This document shows positions 12,076-21,403 of a stretch of 64,000 nucleotides of DNA, piece after piece. Both the position numbers and the translations under genes were made by a program. The stretch is taken from contig JAMPIT010000884.1 of NCBI GenBank assembly GCA_026261815.1, positions 11,297,001-11,361,000 on the forward strand. The letters run 5' to 3'. The stretch is from Monarcha castaneiventris obscurior (Eukaryota > Chordata > Aves > Passeriformes > Monarchidae). The stretch's first letter is position 1. Each line of letters begins with the position of its first letter. Below the pieces are notes generated by a model. It searched no databases and had not been told where the DNA came from. It was given only the letters and a program-made list of their open reading frames with translations.

Positions 12076-12135
12076 GAAAAATGGAAGAGGGATCAAAAGG
12101 TTTTTAAAGAATCACAAAGAGAAACAATTGAAGAT

Positions 12136-12138
12136 TAG
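12136..12138 (+). other. in-frame gag-pro UAG, likely readthrough site
   Basis: The nucleocapsid frame ends in TAG, and the protease frame continues in the same phase just after it. The following bases GGGTATCAAGG fit the downstream context known from gammaretroviral UAG readthrough sites. This supports a Gag-Pol made by stop readthrough rather than frameshifting. I judged it by phase and local sequence only. Confidence 0.7.
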
Positions 12139-12478
12139 GGGTATCAAGGGCTCTAACCCCTGGGGAAAACCTTTGAACATCCTGTAGAGCCCTTGATAAA
12201 ATTGGAAGTTGGCCCCCAGGGGAAAGGATTTGAATTTTTAGTGGATACCGAGGCAGATGGAACTTGTGTTTTAAAAGTACCGATAAGTTGTAAATTAAGT
12301 GAAAAAAAATTGTAAAGTAAAAGGGGCAAAGGCAGAAGTTTTTGAAGTGAAGATAATAAAAGAGGTTGTCATAAAAGGGAAATCGAGAGAAGGCTACTGT
12401 AATCTATTGTATATGCCAAGGTTACGTTGCAGTTTGTTGGGGAGGGACCTCCAGGTCCAACTGGGAGTGGGGGTGATA
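12139..12478 (+). pseudogene. pro: retroviral protease of the class I ERV, active site changed, cut by an insertion
   Basis: The protease would cleave the Gag-Pol chain. The active-site stretch reads Val-Asp-Thr-Glu at 12241-12252, where the aspartic protease family has Asp-Thr-Gly; a single G-to-A change explains it. The C-terminal LLGRDLQVQLG block, typical of this family, is visible near 12430-12465, but in another frame, so there is a shift in between (near the A-rich stretch at 12301-12320). The ERVK-like insertion begins at 12485, right after the protease, with the duplicated CCCCAG at 12479-12484. Confidence 0.85.
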
Positions 12479-12484
12479 CCCCAG

Positions 12485-12801
12485 TGTGGTGGCCTGGGAA
12501 CTTACATTGTGCTGGGGTGGCCGGAGGGTTTCTCCCCCCCGAGGTGGACTGCTCCTTGGGATGGCCGGTCCTGGTTTGGATTCCGCGGGTGTCTGTCAGC
12601 CTGGTCACTCCTCCAAAGCTTTCCCATTGGTTCCCGCTCCCTGATCCCACCTTTCCCCTGGCCTGAAGCAGCCATGTTCCTCGGATTTGCCTCTACAGCC
12701 TTCGACAGGAAGCATGCAATAAAATGCTCTTGCCGGAATGGCACGCAGATTCCCTTCCTGCCTCCTTATCACTGACTAAATACTTATTTTAATAAGTATT
12801 A
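12485..12801 (+). repeat. 5' LTR of the nested ERVK-like element (317 bp)
   Basis: It runs from TGTGGTGGCC to AGTATTA, so it ends in TA rather than the usual CA. The poly(A) signal AATAAA is at 12718-12723. It matches 15771-16087 base for base apart from TG/CA at the tenth and eleventh internal positions. Confidence 0.95.
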
Positions 12802-12803
12802 AA

Positions 12804-12821
12804 TGGCGCCTGAACGTGAGA
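12804..12821 (+). other. primer binding site, tRNA-Lys-like
   Basis: TGGCGCCTGAACGTGAGA lies two bases after the 5' LTR. The TGGCGCC start is shared by lysine-tRNA primer sites of betaretroviruses and lentiviruses. The rest is not an exact match to either of the two common lysine versions I know. Confidence 0.8.
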
Positions 12822-13086
12822 TGGCCTCAAGCCGTCCCTGGAGAGCGTCTCCAGCACAGCTTCGTTGCTGGACTTAAAGTCGCATTTCTGAGCAGCCATT
12901 GCCCCAAAGAAACCTCTGAGTTTTATCAGCGGCTCGGCGGGGAACAACCTTCTACGGAAAGAGAAGACTGGTCTGAGTCAGTGGACCTCCCTCGAGACTT
13001 TTATTTGACCCCAAAGGTGATATGGGTCACGTTTGTATCCTTTTCTTTTAAATTTCTTTTACCTCGAGGTTGGGAAGAGAAGGGAG

Positions 13087-13962
13087 ATGGGAACAGAATT
13101 TTCTCATCTCCTGCGGGAAGCTTTTTTCCCAGTTTTGAGAGCCGTTGTTCATGAGAATTTTCGTTATACCGGGGAGGGTTTAAAACATTTTATTCAATGG
13201 TTATTCAAGCAATGGCTGATTGAATATTTAAAACGCTTTGTAAGATGGTTGTTTATGTCTGGAACAGGGTATCTCCTTTGTAAGTTAGCAAAAGCCATTG
13301 ATAATTTTGTACAACGGTTTAAAAATGTTAATTCCAGTGTAAAAAACCCTCTGCCGCTTTCCTCCCCCTGTGTTCCTACTCCCTCTGTCCTAATTCAAAG
13401 GAAACCCGGAGACAGAGTCTGCCGAAGCGCCCAGCGTTGCTACCGTCTCCCTGCTCTCTCCTGGTCTCCTTTGTCCCCTGACAGGGGTAGTGAAGGCCAA
13501 ACTACCTCCAGCTCTATCCCAACCCCCTTTCCTGTATCCACTTCCCCAGTTCTTGCCGCTCCAGATTTGTTCCAAGATCGCGATGGCAGCATGGCCAGAC
13601 CCGCAATACCAACTGCAATTTTTAATTTCAATTTTGCCGGCTCCGCTTCCCTCATCCAAGATGGCGGACACCACGTGGCGCCCGCGGCCACAGTGGCGGG
13701 CTTGCCGCCCGCGCGCGCCCCCCCTCCTGTTCCTGCTCCCACTCCCGTTACCGCGCGCGGTCCCCGCTCCGTCCCGAGCCCCTCCCTCGCGTCGATTCAC
13801 GTCGCGTCGGGTCCCTCTCCCTCCATCAGGAGTCCCCTGCGAGCTGCAGACACTGCCTCTCCCTCCTGTATCCCGGACTCTCCCCAGCAGCCTCGCAGGA
13901 GCTTTAACATAAGCCCCGAGGACTTGCAGCCGCAGAAAAAAGCGGCAAAAAAGACTCCCTAA
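13087..13962 (+). CDS. gag: matrix-like Gag N-terminus fused to a proline-rich tail, 291 aa
   Basis: I chose the ATG at 13087 because it gives Met-Gly, a possible myristoylation start, followed by a helical, basic and aromatic stretch of about 85 residues (IQWLFKQWLIEYLKRFVRWLF) typical of a membrane-binding retroviral matrix. The frame is also open upstream to 13033. After about residue 100 the protein is low-complexity, rich in Pro, Ser, Ala and Arg, ending in a lysine-rich tail. I see no capsid homology block and no zinc knuckle. It may let the RNA or protein join particles made by a helper element; that is inference. It stops at TAA 13960-13962, inside a short tandem repeat. Confidence 0.65.
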   Translation: MGTEFSHLLREAFFPVLRAVVHENFRYTGEGLKHFIQWLFKQWLIEYLKRFVRWLFMSGTGYLLCKLAKAIDNFVQRFKNVNSSVKNPLPLSSPCVPTPSVLIQRKPGDRVCRSAQRCYRLPALSWSPLSPDRGSEGQTTSSSIPTPFPVSTSPVLAAPDLFQDRDGSMARPAIPTAIFNFNFAGSASLIQDGGHHVAPAATVAGLPPARAPPPVPAPTPVTARGPRSVPSPSLASIHVASGPSPSIRSPLRAADTASPSCIPDSPQQPRRSFNISPEDLQPQKKAAKKTP

Positions 13963-13988
13963 GAAAAGCGGAAAAAAGACTCCCTAAG
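13938..13988 (+). repeat. 25/26-bp tandem repeat carrying a stop codon
   Basis: Unit 1 is 13938-13963 (26 bp) and unit 2 is 13964-13988 (25 bp). Each has AAAAGCGG, an A run, then GACTCCCTAAG. The TAA of unit 1 ends the matrix-like frame. The one-base length difference shifts the frame between copies. Confidence 0.9.
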
Positions 13989-14339
13989 AGGCTTGAAACA
14001 GCCTGATGATACTAGAAACAGGGGGTATCTAGTATCTTTAGAACACAGACTGAAAAAGCAGCAGCGAGTGTGGCAAGTGAGAAAGCCTGGCCCCGCCGCT
14101 TTCAGTCTCCCGAGCAGCACGCAGCATGGCCAGCCCAGACAAAAAGCTGCCGATCGACCCCTTCAGGCTGCTGACCGGCTGCAGACCTCTCCTCCCCCGC
14201 AGCAGCCGCCGGCCTCGCCGTTCCCGAGAGCCCTGGCAAAGCGTTCCTCCCCCATCGCCGATGCGGCTGTGCCCGCCGGCGACCCCCCACCAGTTCGTGC
14301 CTGGCTCTTCGCCGAGGCGAGGGCTCGCCCAGGCCAGCC

Positions 14340-15215
14340 ATGCAGCCGGCCCGAGACCGGACCCCGCGCTCGGTGCGCCTCGCCCCGGCCAGCCACGTGG
14401 TGCGAAAGTTAAAAGGACAGTACTCTCTTGTTTTTAACATCGTGGACTTGGCTCCCCCGGGTGTGGCAGCGAGCTGGAGCCAGCTCCTAGAGAGACGCTC
14501 TGTCCCAAATGTGCCAGCCGGCCCCGGCCGCTTCCCCGTGGCTGCGGCACTGCGGGGCCACGCCCGGCCTCTGCCGGCTCCGCCACGGCCTCGCAAATGC
14601 CCTGAGGCTGCCGAGTCTCGGCTGGTGCCGCCCTGCTCCTCCAGCTCTGAAAACCCCGCCCAAGTGCTGCCTTTCACCTCAGCCTCAGCCCTGTCCGCAT
14701 CCCCAGCTCCTGTGCTGCAAGAACAGCAGAAAAAGAAAGGGAGTTGCAGGAGCCAGGCTGTAGGACTGTTCCCAGAAAGCTGCGAAAGCATTGTAGGGGA
14801 AGCAGTAAACCTGAGCAGCTGGCAGGCACGGCCAGAGGATGCAAAACAGCAGCCAAAGGAGCAAAACAGTGACTTTTCAGATTCTGTTACTGAGTTTAAA
14901 GACCAAAGGACTGAAGTGAAAAAGCCAAAAGCCACAGATGACACCTGGAAGCTGCCAGAGAAGAACTGCACCAGCCCAGCAAACATTGTTGCTGCAGACA
15001 TAACACCAATCAAGAAGAACAAAGTGCAGTCAAAAGATGAAACATCTATCGCCTGGAAGCGAAGACGACGCAAGCCAGCATTGATGACCGCAACAGAAAC
15101 AGACATACGCAGTCCCGGAGAGCCAGAACTGCAAACGAGACTGCGAATGGATAAGTTGGACACCTGTGGTGTCTCCCCATATCCTACCCCATTCTGTTAT
15201 CTCCCAAAGAGTTAA
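14340..15215 (+). CDS. second open frame of the nested element, 291 aa, unknown
   Basis: I do not recognise this protein. The first third is rich in Pro, Arg and Ala. The middle is rich in Ser and Gln. The last third is charged, with repeated lysine clusters and a strongly basic KRRRRKPAL near residue 245 that could act as a nuclear signal. It has no transmembrane stretch, zinc knuckle or enzyme motif. A 353-codon frame also runs antisense over the same DNA (14102-15163), so part of the openness may come from base composition. The frame may be a degraded or recombined gag part, a captured host piece, or not translated. The ATG at 14340 is the first in frame. Confidence 0.4.
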   Translation: MQPARDRTPRSVRLAPASHVVRKLKGQYSLVFNIVDLAPPGVAASWSQLLERRSVPNVPAGPGRFPVAAALRGHARPLPAPPRPRKCPEAAESRLVPPCSSSSENPAQVLPFTSASALSASPAPVLQEQQKKKGSCRSQAVGLFPESCESIVGEAVNLSSWQARPEDAKQQPKEQNSDFSDSVTEFKDQRTEVKKPKATDDTWKLPEKNCTSPANIVAADITPIKKNKVQSKDETSIAWKRRRRKPALMTATETDIRSPGEPELQTRLRMDKLDTCGVSPYPTPFCYLPKS

Positions 15216-15659
15216 TGTTCCCTACTACTACCCCTCTGCTAGGCTTTTCCCTAGCCACGGGTTACCATATCCCTGTAACCCTTATGCCATTCCCTTTCCC
15301 CAAACCCTTGGGAGAGGGGAGAAGGGAAAGGCCCCCCTCCATTTGAAAATTGCAAAAGTTTAACTCTGTTTAAATCCCAACAGAAGCAACTGCCAGAGCC
15401 TGTGCCTGCACTCATCATCATGATGCCCAGTACCCAACACCTATCACCCTGCTGTCCTCTGAATGCTTCTGGTACCACCTGCAGGTGTGCTTGAACTCTT
15501 GCCACAGCCCAGAAAGAACTGTGCTGCTTCAACCTCACCTCTGATTATGAGATCATCCAGCATGCAGAAAGAAAATCATCTGAAAGATTTGAGGACCTGT
15601 TGGGACACTGGGTTAGGGGTGTTTCTGATTATGTATACTTGGGTTGTTGAGACATTGAG

Positions 15660-15756
15660 CTTTGGGTGATTCTGATAATTGTGGTTGTTCTGTACATGTT
15701 AAGTTTTTGGGATGCTAGGTTTTGGGATCCCTGGGGGAGGCCTCTTAGTCTAATAC
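15660..15756 (+). pseudogene. env: remnant of env: membrane anchor and cytoplasmic tail
   Basis: Just before the purine tract, one frame gives a hydrophobic run, VILIIVVVLYMLSF, followed by a short tail ending LIQKRSS. That is the layout of the C-terminus of a retroviral transmembrane Env subunit, which normally lies at exactly this place. No ectodomain, fusion peptide or cysteine motif is visible upstream. The rest of env is lost. Confidence 0.5.
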
Positions 15757-15769
15757 AAAAAAGGAGCAG
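15757..15769 (+). other. polypurine tract of the nested element
   Basis: AAAAAAGGAGCAG immediately precedes the 3' LTR (one T between). This is where plus-strand synthesis is primed. The single C makes it slightly imperfect. Confidence 0.75.
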
Positions 15770-15770
15770 T

Positions 15771-16087
15771 TGTGGTGGCCCAGGAACTTACATTGTGCTG
15801 GGGTGGCCGGAGGGTTTCTCCCCCCCGAGGTGGACTGCTCCTTGGGATGGCCGGTCCTGGTTTGGATTCCGCGGGTGTCTGTCAGCCTGGTCACTCCTCC
15901 AAAGCTTTCCCATTGGTTCCCGCTCCCTGATCCCACCTTTCCCCTGGCCTGAAGCAGCCATGTTCCTCGGATTTGCCTCTACAGCCTTCGACAGGAAGCA
16001 TGCAATAAAATGCTCTTGCCGGAATGGCACGCAGATTCCCTTCCTGCCTCCTTATCACTGACTAAATACTTATTTTAATAAGTATTA
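15771..16087 (+). repeat. 3' LTR of the nested ERVK-like element (317 bp)
   Basis: Same length and ends as the 5' copy. The poly(A) signal is at 16004-16009. CCCCAG follows at 16088-16093, after which the class I pol sequence resumes. Confidence 0.95.
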
Positions 16088-17279
16088 CCCCAGGAAGGAA
16101 GAACGGTGGCTAAAGTAATGTTAAGGAGGGAAGAAGACAAAAGTGAGATAGAAGGAAGTGTGTGGGCAGAGGAGAGAAATAGGGGTTTGTTAGACATACC
16201 GCCAATAAAGGTGGAAATGGAGACAGGGATTCCACCAATTAGAGTAAAGCAATATCCCATATCGGCTGAAGGGAGGAGGGGATGAATGCTGATAATAAGA
16301 AACTTAATACAGGAAGGGATACTGGAACCCTGTATGTCACCCTGTAACACTCCAGTAATACCTGTGTAAAAGCCAAATGGAACTTATCATTTAGTACAAG
16401 ACCTGAAAGAAATAATTAAACACACTTTATCCAGGTATCCAGTGGTGGCAAACCGCTACAGTCTATTAAGTAAATTACCATCTGATCATAACTGGTTCTC
16501 AGTAATTGATTTAAAGGACACTTTTTGGGCCTGTCCGTTGGCAGAGGACAGCTGAAATTGGTTTGCCTTCAAATGGGAAGCTTGGGATTCGGGGAGAAAA
16601 CAACAGCTTCGGTGGACCCATCTGCCGCAAGGGTTCACTGAATGCCCGAATCTATTTGGACAGGCCCTAGAAAACCTATTACAATTTCAACCATCAGACA
16701 ACGTGCAGATCCTACAGTATGTAGATGATTTGTTAATATCTGGAGAGAGGGAAGAACCAGTTAGGAGAATGACTATTGGATTGTTGAACTTTTTGGGGAA
16801 AAAGGGATTGAGAGAGTCGAAGGGAAAATTACAATTTGCAGAGCAAGAAGTCACCTATCTAGGACACATAATTGGGAGTGGATATAAAAGACTAAGCCCA
16901 GACCGCATTCAGGGAATAATATCCTTGCCAGCACCAAAACCAAAAAGGTATATAAGAAAATTATTGGGATTAACTGGATATTGTAAATTGTGGATACGAG
17001 AATACACTAAATTGGTTAAATTCCTGTATGGTAAGTTAGGGGAACCTTTTAATTAGAGTGATGAAGATAAAAACAGCTAAAAAATCTGAAAGAGGAATTA
17101 ATTAGAACCCCGGTTTTAAGTTTACCACATTTGGAAAAACCTTTTGATATGTTCACCAGTGTTGAAGAAGGAGTGGCTTACGAGGTTCTCACCCAGGATT
17201 GGGGTGGGATCAGGAGGCCCGTAGCATACCTATCAAAACTACTAGATCCGGTGGTCAGAGGCTGGCCAATTTGTCTGCA
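16088..17279 (+). pseudogene. pol: reverse transcriptase of the class I ERV, broken
   Basis: The catalytic YVDD motif is at 16718-16729. The surrounding frame (16703-17056) is open and carries the expected thumb-like sequence (YLGHIIGSGYKRLSP). Upstream, the same frame holds recognisable finger and palm blocks (IKQ-like start near 16235, LVQDL, LPQGF) but is cut by three in-frame stops: TGA 16283-16285, TAA 16367-16369 and TGA 16553-16555. A further frame break follows at 17054-17056, before the connection region (17131-17280). A solo LTR then interrupts it at 17286. One glutamate in the conserved FAF-WE stretch is lysine (16571-16573). Confidence 0.92.
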
Positions 17280-17285
17280 GCCCAT

Positions 17286-17656
17286 TGTGGTGGCCGGTGA
17301 ACACATGTTGTGTTGGGGTGACCAGAGGGGCTCCCCCCAGGGGGTGCATTGCTCTTTGGGATGATCTGTCCTGATTTGAATTCCGCGGTTGTCTGTCAGC
17401 CTGGTCACTCCCCCAGAGCTCTCCCATTGGTCCCCGCTCCCTAGTCCTGCCTTTTCGCCGGCCCCAGGAAAAACCCTGAGTTAGCTATCCTGTTCATATT
17501 TGCTTCTGCATGCTCCAACAGTGAACATGAATAAATCCTGCAGGAATGCAAGCAGATATCCTTCCCAACTCTCCTTGTCACGGACTTAGTACTGAACCTG
17601 CCCAGGCATCTGTGGGGGCACGCGGGACCCCACAGAGCCAGCCAATTACAGTACTA
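17286..17656 (+). mobile_element. solo LTR of an ERVK-like element (371 bp) in pol
   Basis: It starts TGTGGTGGCC and ends AGTACTA, the same TG...TA ends as the nested element's LTRs. The first 180 bp clearly resemble the 317-bp LTR, while the second half is diverged and longer. The poly(A) signal AATAAA is at 17530-17535. The target duplication is GCCCAT (17280-17285) and GCCCGT (17657-17662), 6 bp with one change. It is a second, older insertion of a related subfamily into the same pol gene. Only one LTR is left. Confidence 0.9.
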
Positions 17657-17662
17657 GCCCGT

Positions 17663-18555
17663 AGCTGCCGCAGTGGCACTAACAGAAGAAGGCTTTGACT
17701 TTTGAGGCCAAAATAAGAGTACACACCCCGCATGACATGAAAACAATATTAAGCCAAAAAGCCGGCCAGTGGGTCTCTGACAGCCAAATATTAAAATATG
17801 ATCTGGTCTTGATGGGAACTGAGAACCTTGAACTAAATACCGCAAAGGTCCAGAACCCTGCCCAATTTTTATATGGTAAACCAGCAGGAGATCTAGAGCA
17901 TCATTGTCTAGAAATAACTGATTTACAGACAAAGGTGAAAGAAGACCTCCAGGAGCAACCTTTGCCTGATGGAGAGAAAGATTTCGTGGTTGGCTCCTCC
18001 AGGGTAATAACTGGAAAATGGGCTTCAGGCTATGCCCTAGTGGATGGCAAACATTTGCATGTCCCGGAAAAAGGAAAATTACCCACAAAATGGTCTGCCC
18101 AATGCTGCGAGGTCTGTGCGTTGAAAAGAGGACTTGAGTTACTAGAAGGAAAAAAGGGGACCATTTATACAGATTCGAGGTATGCATACGGCATAGTTCA
18201 TACATTTGCTAAGATTTAGAGTGAAAGAGGCTACCTAAATTTGAAGGGAAAAACCTTAGCGCATGAGAAGTTGGTAAGAGAAGTTCCAGAGGCATTAATG
18301 AGACCAGAAGATAGTGCAGTAGTGCATATAAAAGGACACCAAAAAGGGACCTCAGTTGCAATAGAAGGTAATAGTCTGGCTGATGGACAAGCAAAGCAGG
18401 CAGCTTTGGAAAAGGAGAAGGCAACCCTGTTATTAGTGGACCTGAGGGATGAGAAAGAGGAAGGTATCCCAATCTTCAATGAAAAAGAACAGGAGGAACT
18501 AAAAAACACAAAAAAAAAAAAAAAAAAAAAAAAAACAGTGGGGAAAAAAAAATGA
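17663..18555 (+). pseudogene. pol: RNase H region of class I pol
   Basis: RNase H removes the RNA strand during reverse transcription. After the solo LTR, pol resumes with a connection block (VAAAVALTEEGFDF), then a frame open at 17695-18219. That frame contains the RNase H signature TDSRYA near its end. The C-terminal part continues in another frame (18241-18555) with HIKGHQKG and NSLADGQAK, both expected of the domain. An A run of more than 20 bases at about 18511-18536 has probably grown by slippage and further breaks the frame. Confidence 0.88.
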
Positions 18556-19656
18556 AAAAGGCCAGTGGATACTACCAGATGGGAGACAGGTCTTAAATAA
18601 GGTACTGACAAAACGGATTCTGGAAAACCTCCATCAGTCTACACATTGGGGGATGCAGGCTATATATAGCTATACCGTAGCTACGAGTGTGTGGGGGCCT
18701 TCAAAATTGCCCGGGCCGTAACTAAAAACTGTATGATCTGCCAGAAAAATAAATAAAGAGGGAATGAGGAAAACTACACAAGGGGGGAGAGAATTGGCAA
18801 GAAGACCATTTCAAAACATTCAAGTTGATTTTACAGAGCTTCTCCCAGTAAAAAGATTTAAATATTTGTTGGTCACTGTAGACCATTTGACCCATTGAGT
18901 GGAGACATTTCCAACTGTCAGTGCTACAGCCAACGTAATCAGTAAAATACTGTTGGAGCAGATCATACCCCGGTATGGTATTGTCAACACCATAGATTCA
19001 AATCAAGGCCCCCACTTCACGGCAAAGGTACTACAGCAGACAGTGACAGCAGTGGATATAAGATGGAGGTTCCACACGCCATGGCGACCACAAAGTTCAG
19101 ATAAGGTCAAACAAATGAACCAAACCCTGAAATCAGTACTCATTCTAAATTAGTGCTTGAAACCAAGTTGAACTGGATCAAATGTCTCTCTTCAGCCTTG
19201 CTAAGAATCAGAACAAAACCTAGATCAGATATGGGAGTGTCACCCTACGAGACTACATTTGGCCTACCATTTTTAACTATCATGAACCACTCAGCATCCT
19301 ATGAAGAAGGAGAGTGAGGTATCAGAACTTACATACAAACCATAGCCAAAACCTTTTAAGACCTCAGAAAGAAGGGGTACTTCCCTCAGAGCACACCCAC
19401 AGACTTTAAAATCCATCCTTTCCAACTGGGAGACTGGGTGTTGATCAGGGTATGGAAGGAAACCCCATTAACCCCAAAATGGGAGGGCCCCTTCCAGGTC
19501 CTTCTCACCACCAAGACTGTGGTAAGAACTCAGAAAAAAGGGTGGACCCATTTCACCAGAGTCAAAGGATCTGTACCGGAGCCAACGAAATGGACAGTAG
19601 TAGACCAAGCTGATACAAAAATAACCCTCAGAAAGAGACCTCATCATCACAATTAA
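18556..19656 (+). pseudogene. pol: integrase of the class I ERV, catalytic residues changed
   Basis: Integrase joins viral DNA to the host chromosome. An N-terminal zinc-binding-like block lies near 18625-18745. In the core, the first catalytic Asp is present (QVDFTEL, about 18820-18838). The second is Asn (IDSNQGPHF, codon 19001-19003) and the third is Lys (SDKVKQMNQ, codon 19109-19111). Both are single G-to-A changes from the family residue. A TGA at 18896-18898 replaces a conserved Trp. The C-terminal domain (19438-19656), with a GPF motif, is open. The enzyme is certainly inactive. Confidence 0.92.
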
Positions 19657-19965
19657 TCTACCTCATAGTGGCCCAGGCTCAATTTAAGATAAAGTTATAC
19701 ATCTATGAGTTATTGTTTAAATGTTATTATATTTAATTGTTATAAATTAATAATCTTAACCTTTGGTATATTTTCTATTCTATTATAGACACATTAAAAA
19801 GCCCACACCTTGGGAAAGATAGAGCATTCCTCATCAGTTTAGTAATTTGGCTCCAAAAGAAACATCTGAGGTCGATACGCAAGGGACTAGAAAGATAAGT
19901 CACCGCAGCAGACTGGGGGAAGTGCTGTCACAGGAGGCAAGACCGGGCCAGGCTCTACTCTTACC

Positions 19966-21063
19966 ATGTGTAACACCTATGCAGCTGTAAGAGCTGGGAG
20001 AGTATATGGTACCGGACCCCTGTGGATACTGTGGTGGATACTGTGGATATTCTGTATCCAGGCGAACGAGGCTGGCCCCTGCGATAGGTGCTATTACCCC
20101 CGGTATGCAGGAAGGTCTAGAAGTGCTGTCTTCAGAATTCACACTAATCTGAATAGTAAGTGTATCGACCTGGCTGAAGATCAAACTTGCACTGAAAATG
20201 GGAAAACTTATTGGCTAGTAGAAAATATAGCCTATTTTAAGCAAAAATTAGAAGGGGGATGCCCTATGAAGGCAGCGTGGATATGCACCAAGCGAGATCC
20301 CGGTGACAAGGTTATAAAAGGAAGGATCTCAGAACCAGACATAATCAAAGAAAAGGAGATGACAGGGTTGGTAAGGGTTGGGATGGAGAACAAGAATGTA
20401 CCACCCGAAATCCCAACCCATTCATAGGTATCCCTGGAATCTCTAAGTTTTGGTGACAAATTGGACAGAGGGGACCAAGTTTTTGGGAGGCTCCCAAGGG
20501 TTTATTTTGGGTATGTGGGGAAACAGCTTATGTTACTCTACCTGGGGAATGGGCTGGGAGTTGTACCCTGGGGATTATTTGCCCCTCTTTCTTTTTACTT
20601 CCCCGGAACTTGGATCAAGAACTAGGGGTGCCCCTATATGATAAAATGTTATGAAAAAAAATTGAATTTGATTGGGGGAACCCAGAAATGGGGGGACGAT
20701 GAGTGACCTCCTGAGTGGATCATTGAGACTTACGGCCATGCCACCTGGGCCTAGGATGGCTCATGGGCGTACAGAACTCCAATTTATATGTTAAACAGAA
20801 TTATTAGATTACAAGCTGTCCTGGAGATAATAACAAATCAGACAGCCCTCGCCTCGGACTTGATTTCTTCTCAACAAAGGCAGATGAGGGCAGCGATTTA
20901 TCAAAACAGACTGGCCCTTGATTATCTTCTCATGGAGGAGGGAGGTGTTTGCAAGCAGTTCAACTCATCCGAACGTTGTGTGGGAATTGATGATCATGGT
21001 GAGGCCATAAAAAACATCACTGACAACATCAGAAAATTAGCCTACGTACCTGTCCAGAGGTAG
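19966..21063 (+). pseudogene. env: env of the class I ERV (surface and transmembrane parts), broken
   Basis: Env mediates entry. The first frame (19966-20427) has a Trp-rich hydrophobic leader (residues 16-33, PLWILWWILWIFCIQA) and then a cysteine-containing surface region. Part of it (20196-20340) is the source of the inverted copy at 8359-8503. The surface part then loses its frame. The transmembrane part (20788-21063) has a heptad-like region, then [10 protein letters not shown] and a C-rich loop ([13 protein letters not shown]), of gammaretroviral type. The loop lacks the usual adjacent cysteine pair, so subunit linkage would fail. No intact Env can be made. Confidence 0.88.
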
Positions 21064-21403
21064 ACCGCTCTTTTTAAGGCCAGTTGGTGGGACAATTTAC
21101 TTGGAGGGAATTGGTGGAATAAGATTTTACTTTTTGGTTTGTGTGCATTAACAGGCATCATTTTTCTCCCCTGTTTTACCTTGTTTAATTCAATTGATTG
21201 CAAGAATTGTGCAAAATTCCCTAGAAAAATTAACAGAAGAAAAGATAATGATGTTGAAAACTGACAAACAGGAGGAGACTCCTGATACAGCCAAGGAAAC
21301 ATACAAAAAGTACCAAAGGTTAAGGAAGTTGTAAAGGGTATATGAAGAGTGCGATGGTTGATGTGGGTTAAAACAAGCCGATCAAAGGATTAGAGGGAGG
21401 AAT
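21064..21403 (+). other. env tail remnant and polypurine tract of the class I ERV
   Basis: A hydrophobic stretch in shifted frames near 21110-21190 is probably the membrane anchor. It is followed by a degraded tail. The tract AGAGGGAGGAAT (21392-21403) ends exactly where the 3' LTR begins and should be the polypurine tract. Confidence 0.65.

Larger units (their letters stand above)
10313..12138 (+). pseudogene. gag: gag of the class I ERV (matrix, proline-rich region, capsid, nucleocapsid), broken
   Basis: Gag builds the virus core. The matrix part starts at 10313 in a Gly-Gln context typical of gammaretroviral Gag, but the start codon reads ACG. The matrix frame stops at about 10484-10486 and continues only in other frames. 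A proline-rich stretch follows (about 10720-10800), ending in a C run at about 10789-10801 that probably shifted the frame. The capsid frame is open from 10863 to 11873 and shows a major-homology-like block (QQEKEETLSAWLARLKHNF). The nucleocapsid lies in another frame and has one zinc knuckle at 12034-12075. The frame ends at UAG 12136-12138. It has at least three frame breaks. Confidence 0.9.
12485..16087 (+). mobile_element. young non-autonomous ERVK/betaretrovirus-like element nested in the class I ERV
   Basis: It has two 317-bp LTRs that appear to differ at only two adjacent bases. A perfect 6-bp target duplication, CCCCAG, flanks it (12479-12484 and 16088-16093). It has a lysine-tRNA-like primer site and a purine tract. 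The 2969-bp interior has no protease, reverse transcriptase or integrase. It holds a matrix-like gag start, a second long open frame of unknown nature, and the membrane end of an env. It must therefore have been moved by enzymes from a related full-length element. The interior, especially 13650-14650, is far richer in GC and CpG than its surroundings, which fits a recent arrival. Confidence 0.93.

Noticed and set aside
12299..12775. 158-codon frame spanning the protease end and the nested LTR
   Set aside because: It crosses an insertion junction and reads into an LTR, so it is not a real gene. The same LTR-derived peptide recurs at 15666-16061.
14102..15163. 353-codon open frame antisense to the nested element's second frame
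   Set aside because: It has no recognisable domain, lies in GC-rich DNA where antisense frames stay open by chance, and has no promoter. I treat it as a shadow.
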